Positions 1 to 12,370 of a stretch of DNA of 64,000 nucleotides are shown here, in pieces; the first letter of the stretch is position 1, and each line of letters starts with the position of its first letter. The stretch is taken from NCBI GenBank assembly GCA_032622095.1, contig CP136069.1:13874450-13938449 (forward strand), read 5' to 3'. Source of the stretch: Siphonodentalium dalli (lineage: Eukaryota > Mollusca > Scaphopoda > Gadilida > Siphonodentaliidae). The translations under genes and the position numbers were made by a program. The notes below the pieces were generated by a model, which made no database searches, was not told where the DNA came from, and was given only the letters and a program-made list of their open reading frames with translations.

Positions 1-3000
1 TAGAATGACCATACTGTGTACCCATAACATGGGATACTTCACAAACTATATGTCAACATAAAGTACTCAAATAAATCATAGAAGGTCTCATGGCGGATAG
101 AATGACCATACTGTGTACTCATAACATGGGATACTTCACAAACTATATGTCAACATAAAGTACTCAAATAAATCATAGAAGGTCTCATGGCGGATAGAAT
201 GACCATACTGTGTACTCATAACATGGGATACTTCACAAACTATATGTCAACATAAAGTACTCAAATAAATCATAGAAGGTCTCATGGCGGATAGAATGAC
301 CATACTGTGTACCCATAACATGGGATACTTCACAAACTATATGTCAACATAAAGTACTCAAATAAATCATAGAAGGTCTCATGGCGGATAGAATGACCAT
401 ACTGTGTACCCATAACATGGGATACTTCACAAACTATATGTCAACATAAAGTACTCAAATAAATCATAGAAGGTCTCATGGCGGATAGAATGACCATACT
501 GTGTACCCATAACATGGGATACTTCAAACTATATGTCAACATAAAGTACTCAAATAAATCATAGAAGGTCTCATGGCGGATAGAATGACCATACTGTGTA
601 CTCATAACATGGGATACTTCACAAACTATATGTCAACATAAAGTACTCAAATAAATCATAGAAGGTCTCATGGCGGATAGAATGACCACACTGTGTACCC
701 ATAACATGGGATACTTCACAAACTATATGTCAACATAAAGTACTCAAATAAATCATAGAAGGTCTCATGGCCGATAGAATGACCATACTGTGTACCCATA
801 ACATGGGATACTTCAAACTATATGTCAACATAAAGTACTCAAATAAATCATAGAAGGTCTCATGGCGGATAGAATGACCATACTGTGTACTCATAACATG
901 GGATACTTCACAAACTATATGTCAACATAAAGTACTCAAATAAATCATAGAAGGTCTCATGGCGGATAGAATGACCATACTGTGTACTCATAACATGGGA
1001 TACTTCACAAACTATATGTCAACATAAAGTACTCAAATAAATCATAGAAGGTCTCAGGGCGGATAGAGTGACCATACTGTGTACCCATAACATGGGATAC
1101 TTCACAAACTATATGTCAACATAAAGTACTCAAATAAATCATAGGTCTCATGGCGGATAGAATGACCATACTGTGTACCCATAACATGGGATACTTCACA
1201 AACTATATGTCTACATAAAGTACTCAAATAAATCATAGAAGGTCTCATGGCGGATAGAATGACCACACTGTGTACCCATAACATGGGATACTTCACAAAC
1301 TATATGTCAACATAAAGTACTCAAATAAATCATAGAAGGTCTCATGGCGGATAGAATGACCACACTGTGTACCCATAACATGGGATACTTCACAAACTAT
1401 ATGTCAACATAAAGTACTCAAATAAATCATAGAAGGTCTCATGGCGGATAGAATGACCATACTGTGTACCCATAACATGGGATACTTCACAAACTATATG
1501 TCAACATAAAGTACTCAAATAAATCATAGAAGGTCTCATGGCGGATAGAATGACCATACTGTGTACCCATAACATGGGATACTTCACAAACTATATGTCA
1601 ACATAAAGTACTCAAATAAATCATAGAAGGTCTCATGGCGGATAGAATGACCATACTGTGTACTCATAACATGGGATACTTCACAAACTATATGTCAACA
1701 TAAAGTACTCAAATAAATCATAGAAGGTCTCATGGCGGATAGAATGACCATACTGTGTACCCATAACATGGGATACTTCACAAACTATATGTCAACATAA
1801 AGTACTCAAATAAATCATAGAAGGTCTCATGGCCGATAGAATGACCATACTGTGTACCCATAACATGGGATACTTCAAACTATATGTCAACATAAAGTAC
1901 TCAAATAAATCATAGAAGGTCTCATGGCGGATAGAATGACCATACTGTGTACTCATAACATGGGATACTTCACAAACTATATGTCAACATAAAGTACTCA
2001 AATAAATCATAGAAGGTCTCATGGCGGATAGAATGACCATACTGTGTACCCATAACATGGGATACTTCACAAACTATATGTCAACATAAAGTACTCAAAT
2101 AAATCATAGAAGGTCTCATGGCGGATAGAATGACCATACTGTGTACCCATAACATGGGATACTTCACAAACTATATGTCAACATAAAGTACTCAAATAAA
2201 TCATAGAAGGTCTCATGGCGGATAGAATGACCATACTGTGTACCCATAACATGGGATACTTCACAAACTATATGTCAACATAAAGTACTCAAATAAATCA
2301 TAGAAGGTCTCATGGCGGATAGAATGACCATACTGTGTACCCATAACATGGGATACTTCACAAACTATATGTCAACATAAAGTACTCAAATAAATCATAG
2401 AAGGTCTCATGGCGGATAGAATGACCATACTGTGTACCCATAACATGGGATACTTCACAAACTATATGTCAACATAAAGTACTCAAATAAATCATAGAAG
2501 GTCTCATGGCCGATAGAATGACCATACTGTGTACCCATAACATGGGATACTTCAAACTATATGTCAACATAAAGTACTCAAATAAATCATAGAAGGTCTC
2601 ATGGCGGATAGAATGACCATACTGTGTACCCATAACATGGGATACTTCACAAACTATATGTCAACATAAAGTACTCAAATAAATCATAGAAGGTCTCATG
2701 GCGGATAGAATGACCATACTGTGTACCCATAACATGGGATACTTCACAAACTATATGTCAACATAAAGTACTCAAATAAATCATAGGTCTCATGGCGGAT
2801 AGAATGACCATACTGTGTACTCATAACATGGGATACTTCACAAACTATATGTCAACATAAAGTACTCAACTAAATCATAGAAGGTCTCATGGCGGATAGA
2901 ATGACCATACTGTGTACCCATAACATGGGATACTTCACAAACTATGTCAACATAAAGTACTCAAATAAATCATAGAAGGTCTCATGGCGGATAGAATGAC

Positions 3001-5082
3001 CATACTGTGTACCCATAACATGGGATACTTCACAAACTATATGTCAACATAAAGTACTCAAATAAATCATAGAAGGTCTCATGGCCGATAGAATGACCAT
3101 ACTGTGTACCCATAACATGGGATACTTCACAAACTATATGTCAACATAAAGTACTCAAATAAATCATAGAAGGTCTCATGGCGGATAGAATGACCATACT
3201 GTGTACCCATAACATGGGATACTTCACAAACTATATGTCAACATAAAGTACTCAAATAAATCATAGAAGGTCTCATGGCGGATAGAATGACCATACTGTG
3301 TACCCATAACATGGGATACTTCACAAACTATATGTCAACATAAAGTACTCAAATAAATCATAGAAGGTCTCATGGCGGATAGAATGACCATACTGTGTAC
3401 CCATAACATGGGATACTTCACAAACTATATGTCAACATAAAGTACTCAAATAAATCATAGAAGGTCTCATGGCGGATAGAATGACCATACTGTGTACCCA
3501 TAACATGGGATACTTCATAAACTATATGTCAACATAAAGTACTCAAATAAATCATAGAAGGTCTCATGGCGGATAGAATGACCATACTGTGTACCCATAA
3601 CATGGGATACTTCACAAACTATATGTCAACATAAAGTACTCAAATAAATCATAGAAGGTCTCATGGCGGATAGAATGACCATACTGTGTACCCATAACAT
3701 GGGATACTTCACAAACTATATGTCAACATAAAGTACTCAAATAAATCATAGAAGGTCTCATGGCGGATAGAATGACCATACTGTGTACCCATAACATGGG
3801 ATACTTCACAAACTATATGTCAACATAAAGTACTCAAATAAATCATAGAAGGTCTCATGGCGGATAGAATGACCATACTGTGTACCCATAACATGGGATA
3901 CTTCACAAACTATATGTCAACATAAAGTACTCAAATAAATCATAGGTCTCATGGCTGATAGAATGACCATACTGTGTACCCATAACATGGGATACTTCAC
4001 AAACTATATGTCAACATAAAGTACTCAAATAAATCATAGAAGGTCTCATGGCGGATAGAATGACCATACTGTGTACCCATAACATGGGATACTTCACAAA
4101 CTATATGTCAACATAAAGTACTCAAATAAATCATAGAAGGTCTCATGGCGGATAGAATGACCATACTGTGTACCCATAACATGGGATACTTCACAAACTA
4201 TATGTCAACATAAAGTACTCAAATAAATCATAGAAGGTCTCATGGCGGATAGAATGACCATACTGTGTACCCATAACATGGGATACTTCAAACTATATGT
4301 CAACATAAAGTACTCAAATAAATCATAGAAGGTCTCATGGCGGATAGAATGACCATACTGTGTACCCATAACATGGGATACTTCATAAACTATATGTCAA
4401 CATAAAGTACTCAAATAAATCATAGAAGGTCTCATGGCGGATAGAATGACCATACTGTGTACTCATAACATGGGATACTTCAAACTATATGTCAACATAA
4501 AGTACTCAAATAAATCATAGAAGGTCTCATGGCGGATAGAATGACCATACTGTGTACCCATAACATGGGATACTTCACAAACTATATGTCAACATAAAGT
4601 ACTCAAATAAATCATAGAAGGTCTCATGGCGGATAGAATGACCATACTGTGTACTCATAACATGGGATACTTCACAAACTATATGTCAACATAAAGTACT
4701 CAAATAAATCATAGAAGGTCTCATGGCGGATAGAATGACCATACTGTGTACTCATAACATGGGATACTTCACAAACTATATGTCAACATAAAGTACTCAA
4801 ATAAATCATAGAAGGTCTCATGGCGGATAGAATGACCATACTGTGTACCCATAACATGGGATACTTCACAAACTATATGTCAACATAAAGTACTCAAATA
4901 AATCATAGAAGGTCTCATGGCGGATAGAATGACCATACTGTGTACCCATAACATGGGATACTTCACAAACTATATGTCAACATAAAGTACTCAAATAAAT
5001 CATAGAAGGTCTCATGGCGGATAGAATGACCATACTGTGTACCCATAACATGGGATACTTCACAAACTATGTCAACATAAAG
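1..5082. repeat. 97-bp tandem satellite, about 52 copies
   Basis: The unit begins tagaatgaccatactgtgta and recurs every 97 bases (starts at 1, 98, 195 and so on) with very few differences. Variants are an internal 2-bp loss (cttcaaac for cttcacaaac), a 3-bp loss (cataggtctc), ggccgatag for ggcggatag, and tactcat for tacccat. The array is cut by the window start, so its true length is unknown. It ends inside a unit at about 5082. Open frames across it are by-products of the repeat. Function unknown; a centromeric, heterochromatic or transposon-internal satellite are all possible. Confidence 0.97.
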
Positions 5083-5170
5083 GCCAGAAAAATTCTCTGA
5101 ATGTACGTCACACACGTAACGAAATAATGACCCAACAGCAGAATGATTCATATTCATTGGTGGGAGATGT

Positions 5171-5217
5171 TCAGACAATAAGTTCAACAATGGTTGTTTG
5201 CTGAACTTATTATCTGA
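5171..5217. repeat. small hairpin after the satellite
   Basis: Arms of 19 bases (tcagacaataagttcaaca and its near complement) surround a 9-base centre. It lies in about 140 bases of otherwise unique sequence between the satellite and a FamA fragment. It may be a MITE remnant. Confidence 0.6.
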
Positions 5218-5221
5218 ATAT

Positions 5222-5345
5222 AGTTGAGGCCTAAAGCAGAATTTGGTGAATTTGGTGATGCTTGCCCACTTTGCGAAATAGCGCCACAGATTCACCCTCT
5301 GGGGACCTCATTCTACATATGTCAGATACACTAAATTCAGGTTTG
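5222..5345. mobile_element. FamA 3' fragment
   Basis: The sequence from gaggcctaaagcag through one diverged hairpin to ctaaattcaggtttg matches the right end of the long FamA form. The left part is missing. The 190 bases that follow show nothing recognisable. Confidence 0.75.
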
Positions 5346-5535
5346 ATATATAAATCAACTCCCCCATCTTATCAATTCCCTTGCATGGTAATAATAATAT
5401 ATCACAGAGCAGTTTACAACTAACAGGCACAGATATAACACTAATTAATGGTCCCATGCAGACACACTTTCTGCACATAGGAATTCTAAGATTTTATCAC
5501 GCATTCCACAGGTCCTGCTATAAGGTGCTGGACAT

Positions 5536-5893
5536 TTGAAGAATGAGGTCTCCAGAGGGTGAATTTAGTAATACTATCCCGCTCAGAGGGCTAGCATCAC
5601 CAAATTATTCCTCTGAGGACCTCATTCTGAATAGCCTCATCTTAAGCTGCTATGGGAGACATAGACTTAGATTCAAGTTCCAAGATGGTGAATATTGTGA
5701 TGTACACCCATAGGGCACCTCGATTATGTAATGTGTCAATTTGGGGATGTGAGAAAATAAATTAAAAGTAGAAAAAGAATCTTTGTGAAGAAGTTTCTAT
5801 CGAAACTAAAACACTTATTTATTTGTTAATAAAGATATTTCCAGAGAATAAGGTCCCCAGAGGGTGAATTTAGTGATGCTAGCCTGCTCATGC
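5536..5893 (+). mobile_element. FamA long form (A2), partial
   Basis: A left hairpin, then the A2 internal segment (tatgggagacatagac, gatggtgaatattgtgatgt, aaagaatctttg, aataaagatattt), then half of the right hairpin. It ends against sequence leading into the next FamA copy. Confidence 0.8.
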
Positions 5894-5924
5894 GGTCATG
5901 TCATATAATACATACAATTAGAGT

Positions 5925-6176
5925 AAGCCTGCAAATAGCATGTCAGTCATTTGCAGAATGAGGTCCCCAGAGGGTAAATTTAGTGATGCTACCCCGCATA
6001 GCGGGCTAGAATCACCAAATTCACCCTCTGGGGACCTCATTCTGCTTACACTTCAGCAGAATGAGGTCCCAGAGGGAGAATTTGGTGATGCTAGCCCGCT
6101 ATGCAGGGTAGCATCACTAAATTCACCCTCTGGGGACCTCATTCTGCAAATGACAGACACACTATGTCAAGGCGTG
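5925..6176. mobile_element. FamA two-hairpin MITE (A1)
   Basis: Left end aagcctgcaaatagcatgtc, right end gacagacacactatgtcaag. Inside are two consecutive hairpins, each with arms of about 35 bases (gaggtccccagagggt.../...accctctggggacctc). The 148-codon frame starting at 5940 is a translation of these hairpins. Confidence 0.9.
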
Positions 6177-6264
6177 GTGTTAATTAGGCACCACTGCATC
6201 ACCATTCCCATGCAGGAGTGTCTCAGATTTATCCATCATCATGTTGATGAAGGTGGGTGTGGGG

Positions 6265-6535
6265 GGGGGATTTCACCAAATTCACTCTCTGGGGACCTCA
6301 TTCTGCTTAGCCTTCATCTTGCGGGAAGTATCTATAGTCTAAGTAACATTGTTTTAGTTAAGTTTTCCCTTCTGGGACTCTTATAGTTTCTATATCCTTT
6401 AATTTGCAGATGATAAAATGCATAATCGAGGTGATTATTGGGTGAACATCACCAACTTCAACTAGTGAAATTCAATCTGATCCTAGGTCTCCAATAGCAG
6501 TTGAGGCCTAATCAGAATGAAATTACTACATGTAT
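6265..6535 (-). mobile_element. FamA long form fragment
   Basis: One hairpin arm (caccaaattcactctctggg) is followed by the A2 internal segment in reverse (gcagatgataaaatgcataa, gggtgaacatcaccaacttc, cctaggtct) and gaggcctaatcagaatga. The outer ends are lost. Confidence 0.75.
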
Positions 6536-6539
6536 TGCG

Positions 6540-7383
6540 TTTCCATTTACATTATAGTTTGTCATAAAATATTATCACTATCTCCCATCGACTCAGTCTG
6601 GGTGAACGTCGACTCTATATTTGAAATATAGAGTCTGGAGCTAATGTTGCCAAAACCATTTCTATTCAGCGAAGAGCTTCCCCAAAATGACGTCACGGAT
6701 TTAAAAAAATACATCGATGATTGACAGGTGTCCCCACGTGTTATTTGTTGTGCTTCGCAATAACAAGGCCTGTGTCGCGACATAAACTTACAGAAGATAA
6801 TATTTGTCGTGTGTGCGACTATTCTTTTTCGGGAGATGAACTCTCGCTGCATCAACGGGAAAGCTGCATCCGAGAGCAAAAAATAAGGTCGTCATCAAAA
6901 ATGATGCTTTAGAACTATTTAAAAGCATAAAATTAAGTTGGTACCATACGCATGCCTATCTATCAGGTCCAGCACATCCTTCAAATTAATCGGAATCGTA
7001 CCGAATATATAATTTCGAAGCCATTTTTTCTGTCTCTTGTATTTGCAAGCGCCGCTCTGTTGCTATATTTAGAGGTGACATTATGGGAGTCTCCGCCCAC
7101 TAACAATTGTTTATTAACCCATACGGTTTCATTGGACGGAAAATAATTTACGCAATCAATCAGATTACGGAATCCCGAGGACTTGGAAATGAGATAGCGA
7201 TGTTATCCGTCAGACCTAATGTTCAATGTTGTAATGAATATTTAGGTATGAGTTTACTCAGACTGCCATCGACTGTGTATGATAAATAGGGAGGCTCGAG
7301 GTCATACATTGTGTATTGGGAGTGGAGCAAATGTAATCTCTCACCGTGTTCGGATGATCTGAACTTATCCAAGAAAAGCCATT
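6540..7383. other. unique sequence, no recognised gene
   Basis: I see no family-level repeat here. It contains a perfect 12-bp-arm palindrome at 6611-6635 (gactctatattt, centre g) and an exact cAMP-response-element motif TGACGTCA at 6688-6695. Short frames cover it on both strands. One, at 6721-6912 (+), encodes CRVCDYSFSGDELSLHQRES followed by C, spacing Cx2Cx11Hx4C, which resembles a zinc-binding finger but could be chance. Confidence 0.4.
6721..6912 (+). CDS. possible exon fragment, zinc-finger-like motif
   Basis: A 63-codon frame with two Cys, one His and one Cys in finger-like spacing near its middle. There is no second finger, no clear splice sites and no homologue that I recognise. 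The start is simply the first ATG. It may be non-coding. Confidence 0.12.
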   Translation: MTGVPTCYLLCFAITRPVSRHKLTEDNICRVCDYSFSGDELSLHQRESCIREQKIRSSSKMML

Positions 7384-8184
7384 ACCGGTATGTGTACAAA
7401 TCATTCAAAACATATATAAACACCTCAAAAAAAGAAAGCCCCCCCCCTAATATATTCGGTAATATTTTACGAGATATTGGGTGGATTTTGATGAAACTTT
7501 CGTCAAATGATTTGTGGTACCAGAAACATCAAATGTGCTAAGCACTGTGCTGCAAGGTGAGCTATGACTGAGTGAGCAAGAATTGAATGGAAGAGGGGCA
7601 CATTTCAAAAGTTGCAAACACACAGGTAGAGTGATCACAGTCATTCGGCTGTGCCTTGGTCTCCCACTTCTCGCATGGGCTTGGAACATCCTTATCTGCT
7701 GATACCTCAATGGCCTACATGTACATGGTGGAAAACATGGTTTACTGAAAAATGGCTTCAAAGAGACTGATTTCAATAAATCTGTGTTGCTCACGGCATG
7801 AAACTTCAAGGTGTCATTCCAAATGAATGTGGTTGGACTGAATGGCCCGGGCATGTAGCGGGCATATTGTGTCCCGAAGATGACACGCATGTTATCGTGG
7901 ACTCAGTGTCAATTTTGGACCACATTTACAGCCATTAACAACTTGTGTGAACAATGGAACAATTGCGTCAGTGTTTTGCAACTTTTGAAAAGCACCCCTC
8001 ATCCATTCAATTCATGCTCAGCCGGCCATAACATAACTCACAGGACGGTGCATCACACAGGTTGTGTCTCAGATACCACTAAATATTTGCGTAAAGTTTA
8101 GTTAAAATCCATCCAATATCTCATAAAATATTACCTAATAATACTTTATTTTTTTGAAGTGTTTTGAAATATTTAAATACCGGC
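7384..8184. mobile_element. long-inverted-repeat element, about 800 bp
   Basis: The left arm (about 7384-7622) and right arm (about 7965-8184) are reverse complements over more than 200 bases with scattered differences. Shared landmarks include ggtaatattttacgagatat, gaattgaatgga and ttttcaaaagttgcaaa. Both ends carry ccggtat. The 340-base centre is unique here. A 147-codon frame on the minus strand (7447-7890) runs across the left arm and centre but matches no transposase I know. Probably an old non-autonomous foldback-type element. Confidence 0.75.
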
Positions 8185-8543
8185 TGTATTAATAGTTGTT
8201 ACAAATGGACTATAAACGAGATGACTATTCATGTTGTTTTGCTAACACCAGCACAGCCATTATTATTATTTTTTAAATATATATGTTCTTAATTCAATGA
8301 TTAACTGGATTTTTCTCAAATCACTCAGATGAACCAAACACAGTGAAAATGACAAGTTTAGAAAAAAAATTGGTACTTTTCCATAACAGATTCAGTTTGC
8401 CCTACAGCATCATAGCAAATCAGCAGGGCCATAACCAACTCCTAGTAAATTAGCAGGGGCCACTTAATGAGGGTAATTATTATTAGCTGATAATGGGGGA
8501 TGGGATTACAGGGTTTATATGAGATGGATCCATCAGTTAAGAG
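8185..8543. other. AT-rich spacer
   Basis: Nothing beyond low-complexity A/T runs and a short direct duplication (gcagggccataaccaactcc / gcaggggccac) is visible. Confidence 0.5.
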
Positions 8544-8950
8544 CAAGCCTGCAAATAGTGTGTCTGTCATTTGCAGAATGAGGTCCCCAGAGGGTGAATT
8601 TAGTGATGCTATCCCGCAAAGCGGGCTAGCATCACCAAATTCACCATCTGGAGACCTCATTCTGCTTAGGCCTCATCAAATTAAGATTGTTTTTAGTTAC
8701 ATTTTCCTCCTATCCCCTAATTTGCAGAAGATAAAATTCATAATTGAGGTGCCCATTTGGGTGAACATCACCAACTTCAACTGGAGAACTTCAATCTGAT
8801 CCTAGGTCTGCCATATCAGTTGATGGCCTAAGCAGAATGAGGTCCCCAGAGGGTGAATTTAGTGATGCTAGCCCACTGTGGGATAGCGTCACTAAATTCA
8901 CCCTCTAGGGACCTCATCTGCAAATGACAGACACGCTATTTGCAGGCTTG
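8544..8950 (-). mobile_element. FamA long form (A2), full length
   Basis: Left end caagcctgcaaatagtgtgt, right end acgctatttgcaggcttg, two hairpins, and the A2 internal segment in reverse orientation between them (gcagaagataaaattcataa, cctaggtctgccatatcag). About 407 bp. No clear TSD. Confidence 0.9.
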
Positions 8951-9186
8951 TATGGTTCAGAAAGCTGACAATGATGCAGTTAATTCCTTGTTAATGGCCT
9001 CTGGGGACCTGGACAATGGAAGAGACCCCTACACACATAGAAGCTAGCTATAATCATGATGTTTCCTCCCAAGACAATCATAGAGGTGCCAACAGACATA
9101 ATGAGCCTGTGCCTCTATAAATCTGATATAATTATAATGCTCCCTTAATTCCCACATCCACAAACAATGGGTAAGGCGCCTACATA

Positions 9187-9303
9187 TTAACCCTTTCAGT
9201 GCCAAGTCCGATTTTTGTATCAACCCATATATCCTTGATCATTTTTCAAATTTATTGATTATAATAATGTGATACATCGATGGAAAGAGCTCTTAGAGCT
9301 TGT
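9187..9303. mobile_element. C5-type TTAA element, truncated
   Basis: Starts TTAACCCTTTCAGTGCCAAG and continues gatttttgtatcaacccata, then ttgatcatttttcaaattta, as in the complete 154-bp copy at 32255. The right half is missing and a FamB copy begins immediately after. Confidence 0.75.
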
Positions 9304-9304
9304 T

Positions 9305-9485
9305 GGTACAGTAATTAATGACCTAAATAATCGACTCTTTAACCACAGTAGAATTATGGGCAACTTTTCGGGATTTAGTCGGAAATATGGCTTGTTGCCA
9401 TTCATCGGAAAGCTCTCAGTGAGAGCTTTCCAATGAATGGCAACAAGCCAAATTTCAGATTGCTTAAAAATAGTGCAAAAATATT
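9305..9485. mobile_element. FamB palindrome, right arm truncated
   Basis: Left arm from cagtaattaatgacctaaat through the centre (gctctcagtgagagc). The right arm degenerates after caacaagccaaatttc and lacks the final gggcattactg. Confidence 0.8.
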
Positions 9486-9515
9486 ACTGATAAGATCTTC
9501 ACTTGTGTTGGCTTG

Positions 9516-9982
9516 CAAGCCTTACTTTCGTGTGCCTGACATTTGTAGAATGAGGTCCCTGGATCAGACGGTGAATTTAGTGACGCTATCCCGCATAGTG
9601 GGCAAGATTCACCAAATTCACCCTCTGGGGACCTCATTCTGCTTAGGCCACATCTTCTCCGGAAAGTTTCTTTATTATCAAATTTCTATAGAAACTTCTT
9701 TACATAGATTCTATTTCTTTTTTAGTTTAGTTTCTCTTTATCCCCAAATTGGCAGATATGACACATTGCATATAATAGAGGCTCCCAATTGGTGTACATC
9801 ATAATATTCACCATTTTGGGAACTTAAATCTGAGTCTTTGTCTCCCATAGCAGATGAGACATGCGGAATGAGGTCCCCAGAGGGTAATTTGCTATGCTAG
9901 CCTGCTATGCGAGATAGGGTTACTAATTTCATCCTCAGGGGTCCTCATTCTGTAAATGACAGGCACACTAAACTCAGACTTG
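9516..9982 (-). mobile_element. FamA long form (A2) with perfect TSD
   Basis: Bounded by caagcctt and cagacttg and flanked by the exact 8-bp duplication TTGGCTTG (9508-9515 and 9983-9990). The internal segment is in reverse orientation. The 8-bp TSD supports a hAT-type mechanism. Confidence 0.92.
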
Positions 9983-10087
9983 TTGGCTTGCCACTTCAAC
10001 TTTTAGTAAACATGGATAATGTCCTTGAGATTCGAAGAGGTTATAAAGTCGTTTGGTGCGAAAATGTTCATTGCAGATTCAGAGGAC

Positions 10088-10405
10088 CAATATCCAATCA
10101 GTGTAGTGTGATGTTTTTAGACATGTGACGAAAATCCAGATGGAAAAAGAAGTAAACATTAAACGACATTTTTTGAATTACCATGTGAGTCATGGAGTTG
10201 TTTATATTTGATTAAAAAGGCATTCACCTTAAAGACCTAAAAAATATCCAATCAGTAGTGTGATATTTATCGACATGTGACAAAAATTCATAAATTTGAT
10301 TGGCCGAAAAATCCAGATAGAAAAGGACGTAAACATTATACAACATTTTTTGAATTACCATGTGAGTCATGGAGTTGTTTATATTTGATTAAAAAGGCAT
10401 TCAAC
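10088..10405 (+). repeat. two-copy tandem duplication, about 160 bp
   Basis: The segment from atatccaatcagt through gtttatatttgattaaaaag occurs at 10088-10230 and again at 10247-10405. The second copy has about 20 extra bases (ttcataaatttgattggccg). No coding signal. Confidence 0.85.
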
Positions 10406-10493
10406 TTTTATCACACTCACTGAGATTGTACGGAAGGAACCTTAGTATATATATAAACTGAATTTATTGACACTTCCAACACATACATGTATG

Positions 10494-10775
10494 TAAGGCT
10501 AGCATCACCAAATTCATCCTCTGTGGACCTCATTCTGCATGCCTCATCTCCTATGGGAGACAAAGACTCAGATTTAACTTCCCAGATGGTGAATATTGTG
10601 ATGTACACCCATTTGGGAAATTTGATTATGCAATGTGTCCTCTGCCAATTTGGGGGGGGGGGGGGTATAGAGAAACTAAACTAATATATAAAGAGAAAAA
10701 GAAACTTTCTAAAGAAGTTTCAAAAAAAAACTTGTTAATTTGATAATAAAGATACTTTCCAGAGAAGACGAGACC
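10494..10775 (+). mobile_element. FamA long form fragment
   Basis: Begins in the right arm of the first hairpin (gctagcatcaccaaattcat) and runs through the A2 internal segment to gatactttccagagaaga. It contains a 15-base G run near 10651. The terminal hairpin is missing. Confidence 0.8.
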
Positions 10776-10849
10776 TACATGTAAGTACATGTAGAATAGG
10801 TCCCCTGAACAACATTACCAGTATATAGTGTCATATCTAAATTTATTAC

Positions 10850-11222
10850 ATGATCCTACACTTATTCCATTCAATAAACCCATTCTATAAATTGTGATAT
10901 TAAATGTTTAATAACAGGAAATAGTGTCAGGTGACCATTGACTTCCGGCTTGTCGTCAGTTTACATTACATACGCTACGTCTCAAAATACTATACGCCAT
11001 TAAATACACCAAAGAGTTTTAATTTATCTGGGACTATTTCTTTATTCAAGCAAAAAAGTTAGTTTTGCAACCCATTTGTTGATTTAAGTATGTTTTGTCC
11101 AGGTTTTGGATCATTTAATAAATAAAATCTACAACTCCGGCTCGGCTCGGTCCAGAGCTAATTTACTGGACTTGTTTTGTAAATTAACTCCGCTATAAAC
11201 TGGGGACCCGTTGTAGATCCTC
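10850..11222 (-). repeat. dispersed repeat F, copy 1
   Basis: The stretch with acttccggcttg, catttgttgatttaagta and ctccgctataaactggggac recurs in inverted order at 28147-28650. The last 95 bases form a hairpin (atctacaac ... gttgtagat). Probably an old non-autonomous transposon; boundaries approximate. Confidence 0.7.
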
Positions 11223-11234
11223 TATATACATGTA

Positions 11235-12370
11235 TATATACTAGCAGGTGGACCCGACTTCGTCCGGGCTGTTTCCCCTCTGCTTTTCGGCGAATTGACC
11301 TTGAATTGTCCATTTTGAAGGTCAAGGTCAGGTGGGGTCACGATTTGACATTGAATTGTCCATTTTGAAGGTCAAGGTCAGGTGGTGTAACGATTTGACC
11401 CGTCCAAAACACTGCCCGGACAAAAGTAGCCGTCGAAATCCATCCGGTTTTTCGTCCGGGCTGTTTCCCCTCTGCTTTTCGGCGAATTTGTGCAATTTGA
11501 CCTTGAATTGTCCATTTTGAAGGTCAAGGTCAGGTGGGGGTCAAGATTTTACCTGTCCAAAACACTGCCCGGACAAAAGTACCCGACAAAAGTACCCGTC
11601 GAAATCCATCCGGTTTTACCCGATTTGACCTCGAATTGATCATTTTGAAGGTCAAGGTCAGGTCGGGGAAATGATTTGACCCGTCCAAAACACTCAGTGG
11701 ACAAAAGTAACCCCCACGTATCAAATTTCGTCGAAATCCCATCAAAATTTGTGATTTGACCTTGAATTGACCCGATTTCAAGGTGAAGGTCACATTGCAC
11801 GGGCAAACGAATAGGCTTACGACACTCCCCATACGAAAGTATCCCCAGACACTAATTTTCATCGAAATCCAGTGATACTCGGGCGTTCGACCTTGAAATG
11901 ACCCGATTTCAAGGTCAAGGTCACATCGCACAGGGAAATAAATAGGCCCATGCCAGTCCACGGCCGAAAGTACTCCCACATACCAAGTTTGATCTAAATC
12001 GGCTTGGCCGTTTTCGAGTCCATCGCGAACACACAGACAGACAGACACCCTTGTTTGTATTACATACGTTGTGGGGACATTTCTTTAGAAATTCAAACAA
12101 TACCGTAGTTGTGAGGACCTCGTTATTTCGTAAATATATCCAAACTCGGAGGGTACCTTTAACGAAATAACGGCAATCTTTGTATCGCATGCGTAGTATC
12201 ATTTCCGCCTAGTGCGGACGAAAAAATATCAAAAATTTCAAAAAATACAAATTTCCGTCGCTTTAAGGGAAAAAATTGTTAACATTGTGAGGACATTGTT
12301 TGGGTTGACACACTCAGACACACAGACAGACACACAGATTTCCCAAAATATATAATAGATATATATATAT
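11235..12370. repeat. GACCTTGA/AGGTCA-rich interspersed repeat
   Basis: The left edge reads actagcaggtggacccgact. Inside are degenerate direct repeats of gaccttgaattgtccatttt and gaaggtcaaggtcaggtggg, each ending with a 'catcgaaatcc' phrase. Then comes cgttttcgagtccatcgcga with cacacagacagacagacacc, and at 12301-12345 a second (aca)gacagacacac run leading into (ta)n. Phrases of this kind are common in invertebrate repeats, but I cannot name the family. The frame at 11530-12048 (-) is a repeat translation. Confidence 0.75.
11322..11923 (+). promoter_or_regulatory. five TCAAGGTCA nuclear-receptor-like motifs
   Basis: Exact TCAAGGTCA at 11322-11330, 11372-11380, 11524-11532, 11652-11660 and 11915-11923, all within the repeat units. 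This is the extended half-site bound by ERR/NR5A-type receptors. Seen only as a motif; binding is not shown. Confidence 0.3.

Noticed and set aside
1-5082. CRISPR-like regular spacing
   Set aside because: The full 97 bases repeat without unique spacers, so it is a satellite; the window is also clearly animal-like rather than prokaryotic.
4963-5295. 110-codon minus-strand frame at the satellite edge
   Set aside because: It is composed of satellite, a short spacer and a FamA fragment; no independent coding signal.
11530-12048. 172-codon minus-strand frame
   Set aside because: It follows degenerate direct repeats of the AGGTCA-rich element, and the same peptide theme recurs within it at the repeat period.
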